From assembly GCA_000209465.1 (NCBI GenBank), contig GL890583.1:410422-474421 (forward strand): a stretch of 64,000 bases of DNA, in the 5' to 3' direction. This stretch comes from Lachnospiraceae oral taxon 107 str. F0167. GTDB taxonomy: Bacteria > Bacillota > Clostridia > Lachnospirales > Lachnospiraceae. The translations under genes and the position numbers were made by a program. Of this stretch, positions 1 to 7,612 are shown in pieces (position 1 is the first letter of the stretch; each line of letters starts with the position of its first letter). The notes below the pieces were generated by a model that did not search any database, was not told the DNA's origin, and saw only the letters and a program-made list of their open reading frames with translations.

Positions 1-3000
1 ATATAATAAATCAGGCTAAAAACTGGGGAATGGATGCAATTGCTATTACAGACCATGGAAATATACAAGGATTTACCGAGGCAAGCCATGTAAAAAATCC
101 TCCAAAGATAATATATGGTGTGGAAGGGTATCTGGTAGATGATTTAAAAGAACTTGTGACAAATCCAATGGATAAGACATTGGATGACGGCTTTATTGTA
201 TTTGATATTGAGACCACCGGTTTTTCCGCCAAAAATGATGCCATCACTGAGATCGGTGCGGTAAAGGTTGTAAAGGGGGAAATAGTTGACAGATTTTCAA
301 CATTTGTAAACCCAAGAAGACCTATACCTTTTAAGATAGAGGAGCTTACACATATCAGTGATGCAATGGTAATGAATGCACCTTTTATTGAGGATATACT
401 CCCGAAATTTTTAGACTTTTGTGAGGACTATATTATAGTTGCTCATAATGCAGGATTTGATACAGGATTTATCCGTGAGAATGCAAAGAAGATAAATAAA
501 GAATATAATCCCTCCATAATAGATACGGTAGCAATGGCAAGGCTTCTTTTACCGGAGCTGAACAGATTTAAGCTGGATACTGTGTGTAAGGCTTTAAATA
601 TATCTTTGGAAGGTCATCACAGAGCTGTAAATGATGCGGAAGCTACCGCACAGATCTGGGTTGAATTTATAAAAAGATTAAAAGATAAGGGAATAAGTAA
701 GCTTTCAGAGGTGGCAAGCCTTGGAGAGACAAATGCGGATATTGTAAAGAAAACCAAGTATAATCATGTTATTATACTTGCAAAAAATGATATAGGCAGA
801 ATCAATCTTTATAAGTTGATTTCATTATCACATATTGATTATTTTAATAAAAGGCCGAGAATACCCAAGTCCATTTTAGCAAAAATGAGAGAGGGACTTA
901 TTATAGGAAGTGCCTGTGAGCAGGGTGAGGTGTATAAGGCATTATTAAATGATGCTACTGATGATGAACTGAACAGAATAGTATCATTTTATGATTATCT
1001 TGAAATACAGCCCATTGCCAACAATATGTTTCTTATAGAGGATGAGCAAAATGATATTCATTCAATAGAGGATTTGCAGGAAATCAATAAAAGAATAGTG
1101 GAGCTTGGAAATGTTTATGAAAAGCCCGTTGTTGCAACATGTGATGTGCATTTTTTAAATCCTGAGGATGAAATATACAGAAGAATTATATTCTACGGTA
1201 AGGGATATAAGGATGCCGATACACAGCCTCCTCTATATCTTAGAACCACAAGAGAAATGCTTGATGAATTTGAATACCTCGGAACTGAAAAAGCTTATGA
1301 GGTGGTAGTTACAAACAGCCGTATGATAGCGGATATGGTGGAAGTGATATCACCAGTAAGACCTGATAAATGTCCACCGGTTATAGAAAATTCCGATGAA
1401 GATCTCACAAATGCCTGCTATAAAAAAGCGTATGAACAATATGGTGAAGTATTACCGAAGATAGTGGAAGACAGGTTAAAAAAAGAACTTAATTCCATTA
1501 TTTCAAACGGCTTTGCCGTAATGTATATTATTGCAAAAAAACTGGTGGAAAAAAGTAATGAGGACGGTTATCTTGTAGGTTCAAGAGGTTCTGTAGGTTC
1601 ATCATTTGCCGCATATACCTCAGGAATAACGGAGGTTAACCCATTGCCTGCACATTATTACTGTGACTGTAAATATGTGGATTTTGATTCACCTGAGGTA
1701 AAGGCATTTGCCGGAATGGCAGGCTGTGATATGCCTGATAAAATCTGCCCAAAATGCGGCAGAAAGTTAAAAAAAGACGGATTTGATATACCTTTTGAGA
1801 CCTTCCTTGGATTTAAAGGAGATAAAGAGCCCGATATAGACTTGAACTTCTCGGGAGAATATCAGCCGAATGCCCATGAGTACACAGAGGTAATATTCGG
1901 TAAAGGATATACCTACAGAGCGGGAACAGTGGGTACGCTTGCTAATAAGACCGCCTACGGTTATGTAAAGCATTATTTTGATGATAAAAATGAAAGTAAG
2001 AGAAAATGTGAGATAAACAGACTTGCGGTGGGATGTGAAGGTGTAAGAAGAACTACAGGTCAGCACCCGGGAGGTATCATTGTACTGCCTCATGGAGAGG
2101 AGATATACACATTTACACCGGTACAAAGACCGGCAAATGATATGACCACAAAGACCATTACAACACATTTTGACTATCATGCCATTGATCACAACTTGTT
2201 AAAACTGGATATTCTCGGGCATCAGGATCCTACTATGATAAGGATGCTTCAAGATCTTACAGGTATCGATCCTGTAAAAGATATTCCACTGGATTCAAAA
2301 GAGACTATGAGTCTTTTCCAAAATACATCAGCACTGGGAATCGAGCCGAAGGATATACTTGACTGTCCGCTGGGGGCATTGGGTGTACCTGAGTTTGGTA
2401 CAGACTTTGCCATGCAGATGTTAATTGATACCAAACCTCAGGGATTATCAGACCTGGTGCGAATAGCCGGTCTTGCACATGGTACCGATGTATGGCTTGG
2501 GAATGCACAGACTTTGATACTCGAGGGCAAGGCAACCATCAGAACCGCCATTTGTACCAGAGATGATATCATGATTTATCTTATAGAACAGGGGCTTGAT
2601 GAGGGAGAGTCTTTTAAGATAATGGAGAGTGTAAGAAAGGGAAAAGGTCTGACTGAAGAATGGGAAAAACATATGGAGGAAAAGGGTGTGCCCGACTGGT
2701 ATATCTGGTCCTGTAAAAAAATAAAGTATATGTTCCCTAAAGCCCATGCGGCAGCCTATGTTATGATGGCATGGAGAATTGCATACTGTAAGATATTTTA
2801 TCCATTGGCATATTATACAGCATACTTTACAATAAGGGCTACGGGCTTTAACTATTCCCTGATGTGCATGGGAAAGGATAAGCTTGAGTTTAATATAGCC
2901 CAATATAAGAAAAACCCGGATACTACTGCAAAATATGCCGATACCCTGCGTGATATGAGAATAGCACAGGAAATGTATGCCAGAGGCTTTGAATTTGCAA

Positions 3001-3269
3001 AGATTGACCTCTTTAAAGTACATCCTACCAAGTTCCAGATAATGGAAGACGGTAAGATAATGCCTTCACTATCAAGCATTGAAGGCTTAGGAGAGACAGC
3101 TGCAAGCTCTATAGTCAATGCTACAAAAGCCGGACCTTTTATCTCAAAGGATGACTTTATGTCCAGAGCCAAGGTCGGAAAGAGTACTTGTGAACTGCTT
3201 GACAGCTTAAACTTACTTGGAGATCTACCGGAGAGTAATCAGATATCATTTTTTGATTTGATGGGGTAG
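1..3269 (+). CDS. polC: DNA polymerase III PolC, alpha subunit, Gram-positive type (5' end outside window)
   Basis: Replicative polymerase of low-GC Gram-positives, with built-in proofreading. The frame is open to the left edge and already reads the PHP-domain segment around the TDHGN motif, so the true start lies upstream. Counting from the Met at position 30, the DEDD 3'-5' exonuclease starts near residue 55 (DIETTG, acidic residues 59 and 61) and splits the PHP domain, which resumes near residue 245, the arrangement diagnostic of PolC rather than DnaE. The polymerase core follows: the GSRGSVGSSF segment near residue 520, a four-cysteine zinc site near 560-585, the catalytic DIDLNF acidic motif near 600 and the HPGG segment near 690. 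It ends at a TAG (3267-3269). 1,079 residues are visible from that Met; the family usually has about 1,400-1,500. No strong terminator follows; an A/T-rich stretch leads into the toxin-antitoxin promoter. Confidence 0.97.
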   Translation, partial: IINQAKNWGMDAIAITDHGNIQGFTEASHVKNPPKIIYGVEGYLVDDLKELVTNPMDKTLDDGFIVFDIETTGFSAKNDAITEIGAVKVVKGEIVDRFSTFVNPRRPIPFKIEELTHISDAMVMNAPFIEDILPKFLDFCEDYIIVAHNAGFDTGFIRENAKKINKEYNPSIIDTVAMARLLLPELNRFKLDTVCKALNISLEGHHRAVNDAEATAQIWVEFIKRLKDKGISKLSEVASLGETNADIVKKTKYNHVIILAKNDIGRINLYKLISLSHIDYFNKRPRIPKSILAKMREGLIIGSACEQGEVYKALLNDATDDELNRIVSFYDYLEIQPIANNMFLIEDEQNDIHSIEDLQEINKRIVELGNVYEKPVVATCDVHFLNPEDEIYRRIIFYGKGYKDADTQPPLYLRTTREMLDEFEYLGTEKAYEVVVTNSRMIADMVEVISPVRPDKCPPVIENSDEDLTNACYKKAYEQYGEVLPKIVEDRLKKELNSIISNGFAVMYIIAKKLVEKSNEDGYLVGSRGSVGSSFAAYTSGITEVNPLPAHYYCDCKYVDFDSPEVKAFAGMAGCDMPDKICPKCGRKLKKDGFDIPFETFLGFKGDKEPDIDLNFSGEYQPNAHEYTEVIFGKGYTYRAGTVGTLANKTAYGYVKHYFDDKNESKRKCEINRLAVGCEGVRRTTGQHPGGIIVLPHGEEIYTFTPVQRPANDMTTKTITTHFDYHAIDHNLLKLDILGHQDPTMIRMLQDLTGIDPVKDIPLDSKETMSLFQNTSALGIEPKDILDCPLGALGVPEFGTDFAMQMLIDTKPQGLSDLVRIAGLAHGTDVWLGNAQTLILEGKATIRTAICTRDDIMIYLIEQGLDEGESFKIMESVRKGKGLTEEWEKHMEEKGVPDWYIWSCKKIKYMFPKAHAAAYVMMAWRIAYCKIFYPLAYYTAYFTIRATGFNYSLMCMGKDKLEFNIAQYKKNPDTTAKYADTLRDMRIAQEMYARGFEFAKIDLFKVHPTKFQIMEDGKIMPSLSSIEGLGETAASSIVNATKAGPFISKDDFMSRAKVGKSTCELLDSLNLLGDLPESNQISFFDLMG

Positions 3270-3358
3270 AAATAGTGATTGGTGATATATTAATCAATAT
3301 TTAATATAAAATATATTTTTTGAGTCTTATTTTAAGTCTTATTTTAATAACTTGGGTG

Positions 3359-3387
3359 TTGTAAAAAAACGAATAATATGCCATAAT
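3359..3387 (+). promoter_or_regulatory. Sigma-A-type promoter of the type III antitoxin RNA
   Basis: TTGTAA at 3359-3364 and CATAAT at 3382-3387 with a 17-bp spacer. The predicted start, near 3394, falls just before the first repeat of the antitoxin RNA, where a type III locus should start transcription. Called by eye from consensus. Confidence 0.55.
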
Positions 3388-3393
3388 TTAGGT

Positions 3394-3538
3394 AAGCAAA
3401 TGTTAGCCGTTTCTCATAGGATGGGATATAAAATTATGAGGTGTATTCAGCCACTTGCCGATGGTGTGGGATATAAGTAATTCGGTGCGTAAATGTAGCC
3501 ACTTACTATATGGGTGGGATATAAATAATATAGTGCGT
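3394..3538 (+). ncRNA. Type III antitoxin RNA (CptI/ToxI-like tandem repeats)
   Basis: About two and a half to three degenerate tandem units are visible. The core GGGATATAA recurs at 3423, 3468 and 3516 (45 and 48 nt apart), AGCC at 3405, 3449 and 3497, and GTG(C)GT ends units near 3485 and 3533. In type III toxin-antitoxin loci such repeats are transcribed from their own promoter and cut by the toxin into pseudoknotted units that bind and inhibit it. Here a promoter precedes the array, a terminator hairpin follows it, and a ToxN/CptN-type toxin gene comes next, exactly the described order. Repeat length fits the CptIN family as I recall it. Exact RNA ends and the pseudoknot are inferred. Confidence 0.8.
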
Positions 3539-3575
3539 AAATCTCTCTAATCGAAATGATAGAGGGATTTTTTTT
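3539..3575 (+). terminator. Intrinsic terminator between antitoxin repeats and toxin gene
   Basis: An 11-bp stem (3539-3549 with 3560-3570, one G-T pair) with a 10-nt loop runs straight into eight T residues (3568-3575). In type III loci this hairpin limits read-through so that antitoxin RNA exceeds toxin mRNA. Confidence 0.85.
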
Positions 3576-3585
3576 GGAGGTTTGT

Positions 3586-4059
3586 ATGGAGGTAAAACAA
3601 GGATATTCTTATCATATAAAGGATCATTTCTTTTCTGATGTGTCAGATTCCTCTCTAATGAGCAACAAGGAAAATGGAAATTATCGACCGAATTACTATG
3701 CAATTGAGGATTCAAAGAATAAAAATATTTTTTGTATGATACCTATTAGCTCGAAAGTAGAAAAATACAAAAAGATTGCTGCTTCTAAAATAAAGAGAAA
3801 CGGAAAATGCAGCACGATTGTAATTGGGACATTTGCCGGGGAAGAAAATGCGTTTTTGATACAAAATGCCTTTCCGGTTAAAGCGGTTTATTTGGATCAT
3901 GTGCATACGATTCAAGGAAATCCGATTACGGTACACAAAAAATTGGATAAAGAACTTCGGACAAAGCTGAAGGAAGTCATCGCTATGAAGACAAGAGGAA
4001 TCAATCTGTTTTTTACAGATGTAGATATGATTTTAGAGCTTATGAACAGGTTGAACTAG
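3586..4059 (+). CDS. cptN: Type III toxin, CptN/ToxN/AbiQ-family endoribonuclease
   Basis: Sequence-specific endoRNase that cleaves cellular mRNA and its own antitoxin precursor; homologues stop growth on antitoxin loss and several abort phage infection. The 157-residue product matches the family in length and in its hallmark stretches: an N-terminal YHIKD, YRPNYYAIED near 35-45, MIPISSKVEKYK near 50-61, GKCSTIVIG near 73-81, ENAFLIQNAFPV near 86-97 and a C-terminal RGINLFFTDVD. I chose the ATG at 3586 because GGAGG lies at 3576-3580; the in-frame ATG at 3556 falls inside the terminator loop. The frame is intact, so the toxin is probably active. One oddity is Cys where I recall Trp before the MIPIS segment. 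Assignment to the CptN branch rather than ToxN is less certain than the superfamily. Confidence 0.85.
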   Translation: MEVKQGYSYHIKDHFFSDVSDSSLMSNKENGNYRPNYYAIEDSKNKNIFCMIPISSKVEKYKKIAASKIKRNGKCSTIVIGTFAGEENAFLIQNAFPVKAVYLDHVHTIQGNPITVHKKLDKELRTKLKEVIAMKTRGINLFFTDVDMILELMNRLN

Positions 4060-4288
4060 GTAGTAAATTTTAGAACTTGATTGCTATGCTAAGTTTCAAG
4101 GTGCAAAAATTTCACCATGAAAAAGTGTAAAGCAAGTGTAACCGAAAATCTTGACCTTAAAAAAGCAATTCAGGATTATATTATCAAGATTTTTTGTTAC
4201 AGATGATAGATAAATTTCTTAAAAAGAACTTGATTTTAGTATGGTTATAAAAATCCATACTGATGATATTTTATGTGAGGGAAACTCT

Positions 4289-5524
4289 ATGAAAAAAACT
4301 TGGCTATATATTTTTATACCGATAGCATTACTGTTTGCCTGTAACGGGAGGCAGGAATTAAAATCTACGGAAACTTTTGAAAATACGGATATTGATAAAC
4401 AAACAAGTTCTGTTTCTGAGAGTGTTGCAGGAGATGAGCTTACCGATACTGAAATTGGTGAAATAAGGGATTTAATAAGCATAATGGAGGCGGATACTCC
4501 TGAAATCAAATATATGGACATGGAAGAGGCGCTTTTAAAGTTCTATACAAAGCCTATAAAAGATGACTATAAGTTTTTGGGGCGTTTTGCTGATAACGGA
4601 TATGCATATATTCTTGGGATATCTAAAGCTGAAAACCCATCTTTAACGGATTTAGATTCGATGGTTGAAGAAAACGGATATGTTCAGCTGGGAAAATTGA
4701 TTGATGATCAGATGGGTAATGAGGATAGTTTTGAGAAAATATATGATTTTCCGGGGGTTTTGTCCTTTTATCAAAGTAAAGACGGGAAATATATTTACTT
4801 GGGTGTTAAACAATATTCAGATTTTAAGAATATATCAGGTGATATAAAATACTCAGGTATGAACTTAGGTGAGGTATTTAATGAAATACTAAATAAGAAC
4901 AGACTTGAATATATCCGTCAATTACATGAAAAACAATTAAGAGCCCTTAAGCCTTTTAAGACACCATATATATTTATGTATAAATGGGAACATGGGGAGG
5001 AATTTTATGCATACAAACCGATTTCATATGATGAACTGATTGCAATTACAGAGGATAATAGAAAAGTCGATTCATCAAAAATAAACAATGAATGTGTACT
5101 TTTATATGGGTATAATGGTGAAGATATGCCATTTATGGACTCCGTTAATCAAACTCTTTATGAAAATGTTAAAGATTTTTTTGAGGTTCGTTCTTTAGAT
5201 GAGATTAGAGATATTTCTGCCATAAAATTGATTCGAAAAAATGCTCAAGATGGGCAAAGCAAGGTTATAAATATAGATGCTTCTGATGCAGTTAATGAAA
5301 TAGTTGAAGTTTTAAAAAGCTCTGAAGTATCTTATATGGGCAGACCGTCTTATGAGGATTTATTGATTCTTACAAAAAAGGACGGAAGCGAGATAGAACT
5401 ACAGATTACGCCGTATTACTTAGGAATGGTTGCAGGAGAAGGATTTATTTTTGGAAGCTCTGTTTGTTACAGCCCAGGATATGAAGAGTGGGTTAATTTA
5501 ATGGAAAAATATTTTAATAAATAA
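4289..5524 (+). CDS. Predicted lipoprotein, unknown function
   Basis: A 411-residue exported lipoprotein. The N-terminus is a lysine pair, a hydrophobic core and a lipobox ending in Leu-Phe-Ala-Cys with the lipidated Cys at residue 18, followed by a polar, acidic Ser/Thr-rich linker to about residue 50. The rest is soluble, acidic and without a motif I recognise. The ATG at 4289 is preferred over an in-frame GTG/ATG further upstream because only it gives a complete signal peptide, and a GTGAGGG ribosome site precedes it. The 229 bp between cptN and this start hold no gene; a 7-bp inverted repeat (AGTATGG/CCATACT, about 4237-4260) lies just upstream of the ribosome site. A strong hairpin terminator follows at 5634-5690. 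It looks like a single-gene accessory unit. Confidence 0.75.
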   Translation: MKKTWLYIFIPIALLFACNGRQELKSTETFENTDIDKQTSSVSESVAGDELTDTEIGEIRDLISIMEADTPEIKYMDMEEALLKFYTKPIKDDYKFLGRFADNGYAYILGISKAENPSLTDLDSMVEENGYVQLGKLIDDQMGNEDSFEKIYDFPGVLSFYQSKDGKYIYLGVKQYSDFKNISGDIKYSGMNLGEVFNEILNKNRLEYIRQLHEKQLRALKPFKTPYIFMYKWEHGEEFYAYKPISYDELIAITEDNRKVDSSKINNECVLLYGYNGEDMPFMDSVNQTLYENVKDFFEVRSLDEIRDISAIKLIRKNAQDGQSKVINIDASDAVNEIVEVLKSSEVSYMGRPSYEDLLILTKKDGSEIELQITPYYLGMVAGEGFIFGSSVCYSPGYEEWVNLMEKYFNK

Positions 5525-5633
5525 TGTTTTATGTAATCTATAAATATATAGTATACTTTATATGCTTATACGAAACTGTATAATACAAATGTATTTAAAG
5601 ATAAGAAATGTTAGTCCTTGCATAACAAATAGA

Positions 5634-5690
5634 AATATTCTGACAAGTAGAAAGCGCATTGGCTTTGTGACTTGTTCAGGATATTTTTAT
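5634..5690 (+). terminator. Intrinsic terminator after the lipoprotein gene
   Basis: Long interrupted stem: AATATTC-TGACAAGT and AAAGC on the left pair with GGCTTT, ACTTGTTCAG and ATATT on the right, followed by T-rich sequence. The remaining bases from 5525 to 5633 are A/T-rich with no gene. Confidence 0.7.
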
Positions 5691-5698
5691 ATAATGAT

Positions 5699-6305
5699 CC
5701 CGAATTATTCATGGTTTCATATTAAATGTTATTGAAAGCCTTATAATAAAGTGTTTTAATTAAACTTGAATCCGTGAAATTCCTGATTTATGAATCAAAC
5801 ATTCCCTTATAAATACTGGTGTTTCTCATACCTTGGTAGATATATGTTTTCACCTATTGGGTGTAAAAAAATCATGATACAATATTCTTGGAAATAATCT
5901 CATTTAGGAGTGAAATACTATGAAAAACAATCGTCAAATTACTCTTGCCAATAACAATATTGTTGTCGAATATATCAATGAGCATATCATTTCTTTCAGT
6001 AGGTTAGCGGTCGCTGGTGCAATTCTTGAAAAGAGTGATTTTACCAAAACACTCAACTGCATGGATGTTACAGAAAATCACTCTCAGCATCAGATTAAAA
6101 ATGGCGATATCATTCTTACTTACATAGGAACGGTTTGCATGGGAAAAACATATTTTGAGGTAGTCTATGGAATGGATAGCGACAAAGATTTTTATCAAGC
6201 TACATTGAGAACCATCCGAAGCATTCCTTCAGAGTAAATGTTTCGTCAGTGTATGGATGACATTGGAGATAGTCTGCGCAGCAAAATTCTGGATGAAAAT
6301 ATCTA
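5699..6305 (+). mobile_element. Truncated IS1380-family insertion sequence remnant (left part)
   Basis: The left edge CCCGAATTATTCATGG (5699-5714) closely resembles the left terminal repeat of the fuller IS1380 element at 7613 (CCTAGATTATTCATG). A leader of about 200 bp, with a hairpin (TTTCACCTATTGGGTG) like the one in the other element's leader, leads to the 5' end of a transposase gene. The element stops where a MITE-like repeat begins at about 6306; no right end was found. The transposase differs clearly from that of the 7613 element, so this was a separate insertion. Confidence 0.65.
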
Positions 6306-6306
6306 G
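5920..6306 (+). pseudogene. IS1380-family transposase, N-terminal fragment with in-frame stop
   Basis: Only about 128 codons of a roughly 430-460-residue transposase remain. The first 105 residues (ITLANNNIVVEY, then IKNGDIILTYIGTVCMGK and DSDKDFYQ) match the N-terminus I recall for clostridial IS1380 transposases. A TAA at 6235-6237 interrupts the frame, yet the same frame continues with RQCMDDIGDSLRSKILDENI, the expected next segment, up to a TAG at 6304-6306. That second stop is created at the junction with the MITE-like repeat. No DDE catalytic segment is left, so it cannot work as a transposase. A GGAGTGAAA ribosome site precedes the ATG. Confidence 0.7.
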
Positions 6307-6432
6307 TGTAATGTATCATTAACATTTAATTAATAACAGCAACAGTAGGGTAAATCTCAACTCCCTCTATTATGCATTTGTTACAATATATTAACAAAGC
6401 AGTAATAAGACTAAATATCAACAATACTATAC
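6306..6432. repeat. MITE-like element, copy 1
   Basis: A 127-bp non-coding unit about 80 percent identical (ungapped hand alignment over about 117 positions, 22 mismatches) to copy 2 at 7347-7475, in the same orientation. Both have imperfect terminal inverted repeats (here GTGTAATGTAT... and ...ATACTATAC) and an internal hairpin with the same stem TTTGTTA/TAACAAA (6377-6383 and 6392-6398) but a different loop. It interrupts the IS1380 transposase fragment. No target duplication is evident. Confidence 0.7.
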
Positions 6433-6448
6433 AGTAGTGTAGCGTTTT

Positions 6449-7285
6449 TTATCGTTTTTTATGGCGTGCAACAAAATACCATATAAGTACGATTATAAAC
6501 GATACGGATTGAGCAATAGAAATTCTCAAAATCATAAGATCATCTGTACCTGAGGTAGAAATGACATGAAGTATATTTACGATTGTATTATTGACAAAAT
6601 GATCCCCCATTGCCATATACAGATTACCGGTCAATTTAGTTATCATTGCAAACTTGAAGCCAACCAAAGCGGATGTAATAACTAACATAACAGAATTAGC
6701 GATAAATCCGCTCATGCTCATTGTACCGTCATGATAATCTCTAATCGGTGCTATTATGTGCCACATACCGAATAATACGGAGGCTATTACAGCGGAAATG
6801 ATAAAGGTATATTTGTGTTCAAGCAACTTTGGAAATAGCCCCCTAAACATACCCTCTTCCATTACTACATTAATAATATTTCCGATAATGCAAATTGCAA
6901 AGAAAACTAATGCTGTTTGGTGACCGATATTTCCATCAACGGAATAAGCACTTACATATAAAGCAAGTGTTTTAAAATTCCCATGCAAAGCAAGTACTAA
7001 AATCTCAGCCGAATAAGCAAGTACGAATATTACTAATCCAAAAGTCAAGCCCTTTAATATGTATAGGATTGTTTTACTCTTGGTAAAACCTATTTCCTTA
7101 AATGTAAAATCAAAGTGTTTTATTACTACAAAAAGAACAGCAATGCCTATCAGTTTATGTATAAAGGCTTCACTCCAAAATGTTCGATCAGTTCGTAGTA
7201 TAAAGTATTCAAGTATGCGAAACATAAAACAAATCAGATAAATTATAAGTACAACGGATAGTGCTTTTCTTTTTGTGTTAATCAT
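6449..7285 (-). CDS. CPBP-family intramembrane metalloprotease (Abi/CAAX-like)
   Basis: A 278-residue polytopic membrane protein with about seven or eight hydrophobic segments. The CPBP/Abi zinc-protease motifs are all present: EEGMFR (EExxxR, residues 143-148), FGMWH (FxxxH, ending at residue 176) and HFVNN (HxxxN, residues 229-233). Bacterial members process prenylated or peptide substrates in the membrane, and some give self-immunity to bacteriocins; the substrate here is unknown. The ATG at 7285 is chosen because GGAG lies six bases upstream; two earlier in-frame starts lack such a site. The gene stands alone, flanked on both sides by the two MITE-like copies, and a 16-bp perfect palindrome lies just upstream of its ribosome site. 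Confidence 0.85.
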   Translation of the reverse strand: MINTKRKALSVVLIIYLICFMFRILEYFILRTDRTFWSEAFIHKLIGIAVLFVVIKHFDFTFKEIGFTKSKTILYILKGLTFGLVIFVLAYSAEILVLALHGNFKTLALYVSAYSVDGNIGHQTALVFFAICIIGNIINVVMEEGMFRGLFPKLLEHKYTFIISAVIASVLFGMWHIIAPIRDYHDGTMSMSGFIANSVMLVITSALVGFKFAMITKLTGNLYMAMGDHFVNNTIVNILHVISTSGTDDLMILRISIAQSVSFIIVLIWYFVARHKKR

Positions 7286-7300
7286 ATTAATCTCCATTCC

Positions 7301-7316
7301 GCTGCCAATTGGCAGC
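7301..7316. promoter_or_regulatory. Perfect 16-bp palindrome upstream of the CPBP protease gene
   Basis: GCTGCCAATTGGCAGC is a complete palindrome, ending about 10 bp before the GGAG ribosome site of the minus-strand protease gene. It may be an operator or a small mRNA hairpin; its G+C-rich arms stand out in an A/T-rich region. Function is inferred. Confidence 0.4.
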
Positions 7317-7346
7317 ACAAATAGCTATAAAAGTATTTTTACACCA

Positions 7347-7475
7347 GTGTAGTGTATGATTGACATTTAATTAATATCGGTAATAGTAGAGTAAATTTTA
7401 ACTATCTTTATTATATATTTGTTATAATCTATTAACAAAGTAGTAATAAGGCTGGATGTCAACGATTCACTACAC
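7347..7475. repeat. MITE-like element, copy 2
   Basis: A 129-bp unit with clear terminal inverted repeats: the left GTGTAGTGTATGATTGACAT and the inverse of the right end agree at about 17 of 20 positions, with outer octamers GTGTAGTG and CACTACAC exact. The internal hairpin TTTGTTA/TAACAAA (7418-7424, 7433-7439) is kept. It has no coding capacity. The 137 bp between it and the IS1380 element (7476-7612) hold no gene; part of that stretch resembles the leader of the IS1380 remnant and includes another terminal-repeat-like CTGAATTATTCG near 7566. Confidence 0.75.
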
Positions 7476-7612
7476 CGACTTCTTATTATAACAAGCCCTT
7501 TGATAAATACCTGTTTCTCTTTTTGATAAAGTTGTGCAACCGGATCTTTCTTTGGTTGACAATGCTGAATTATTCGTAGGCTTAAGTATTTTACCACAGA
7601 AATATCAATAAT

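Noticed and set aside
1767-3172. Minus-strand and alternative frames inside polC
   Set aside because: They are shadows of the polymerase frame; none has a ribosome site or protein-like composition.
3401-3538. Tandem repeats as a CRISPR array
   Set aside because: Units are contiguous and degenerate without unique spacers, and the promoter-repeat-terminator-toxin order fits a type III antitoxin RNA.
7367-7597. 76-residue minus-strand frame
   Set aside because: It runs through the second MITE-like repeat and flanking IS-like sequence, with no ribosome site or recognisable protein.
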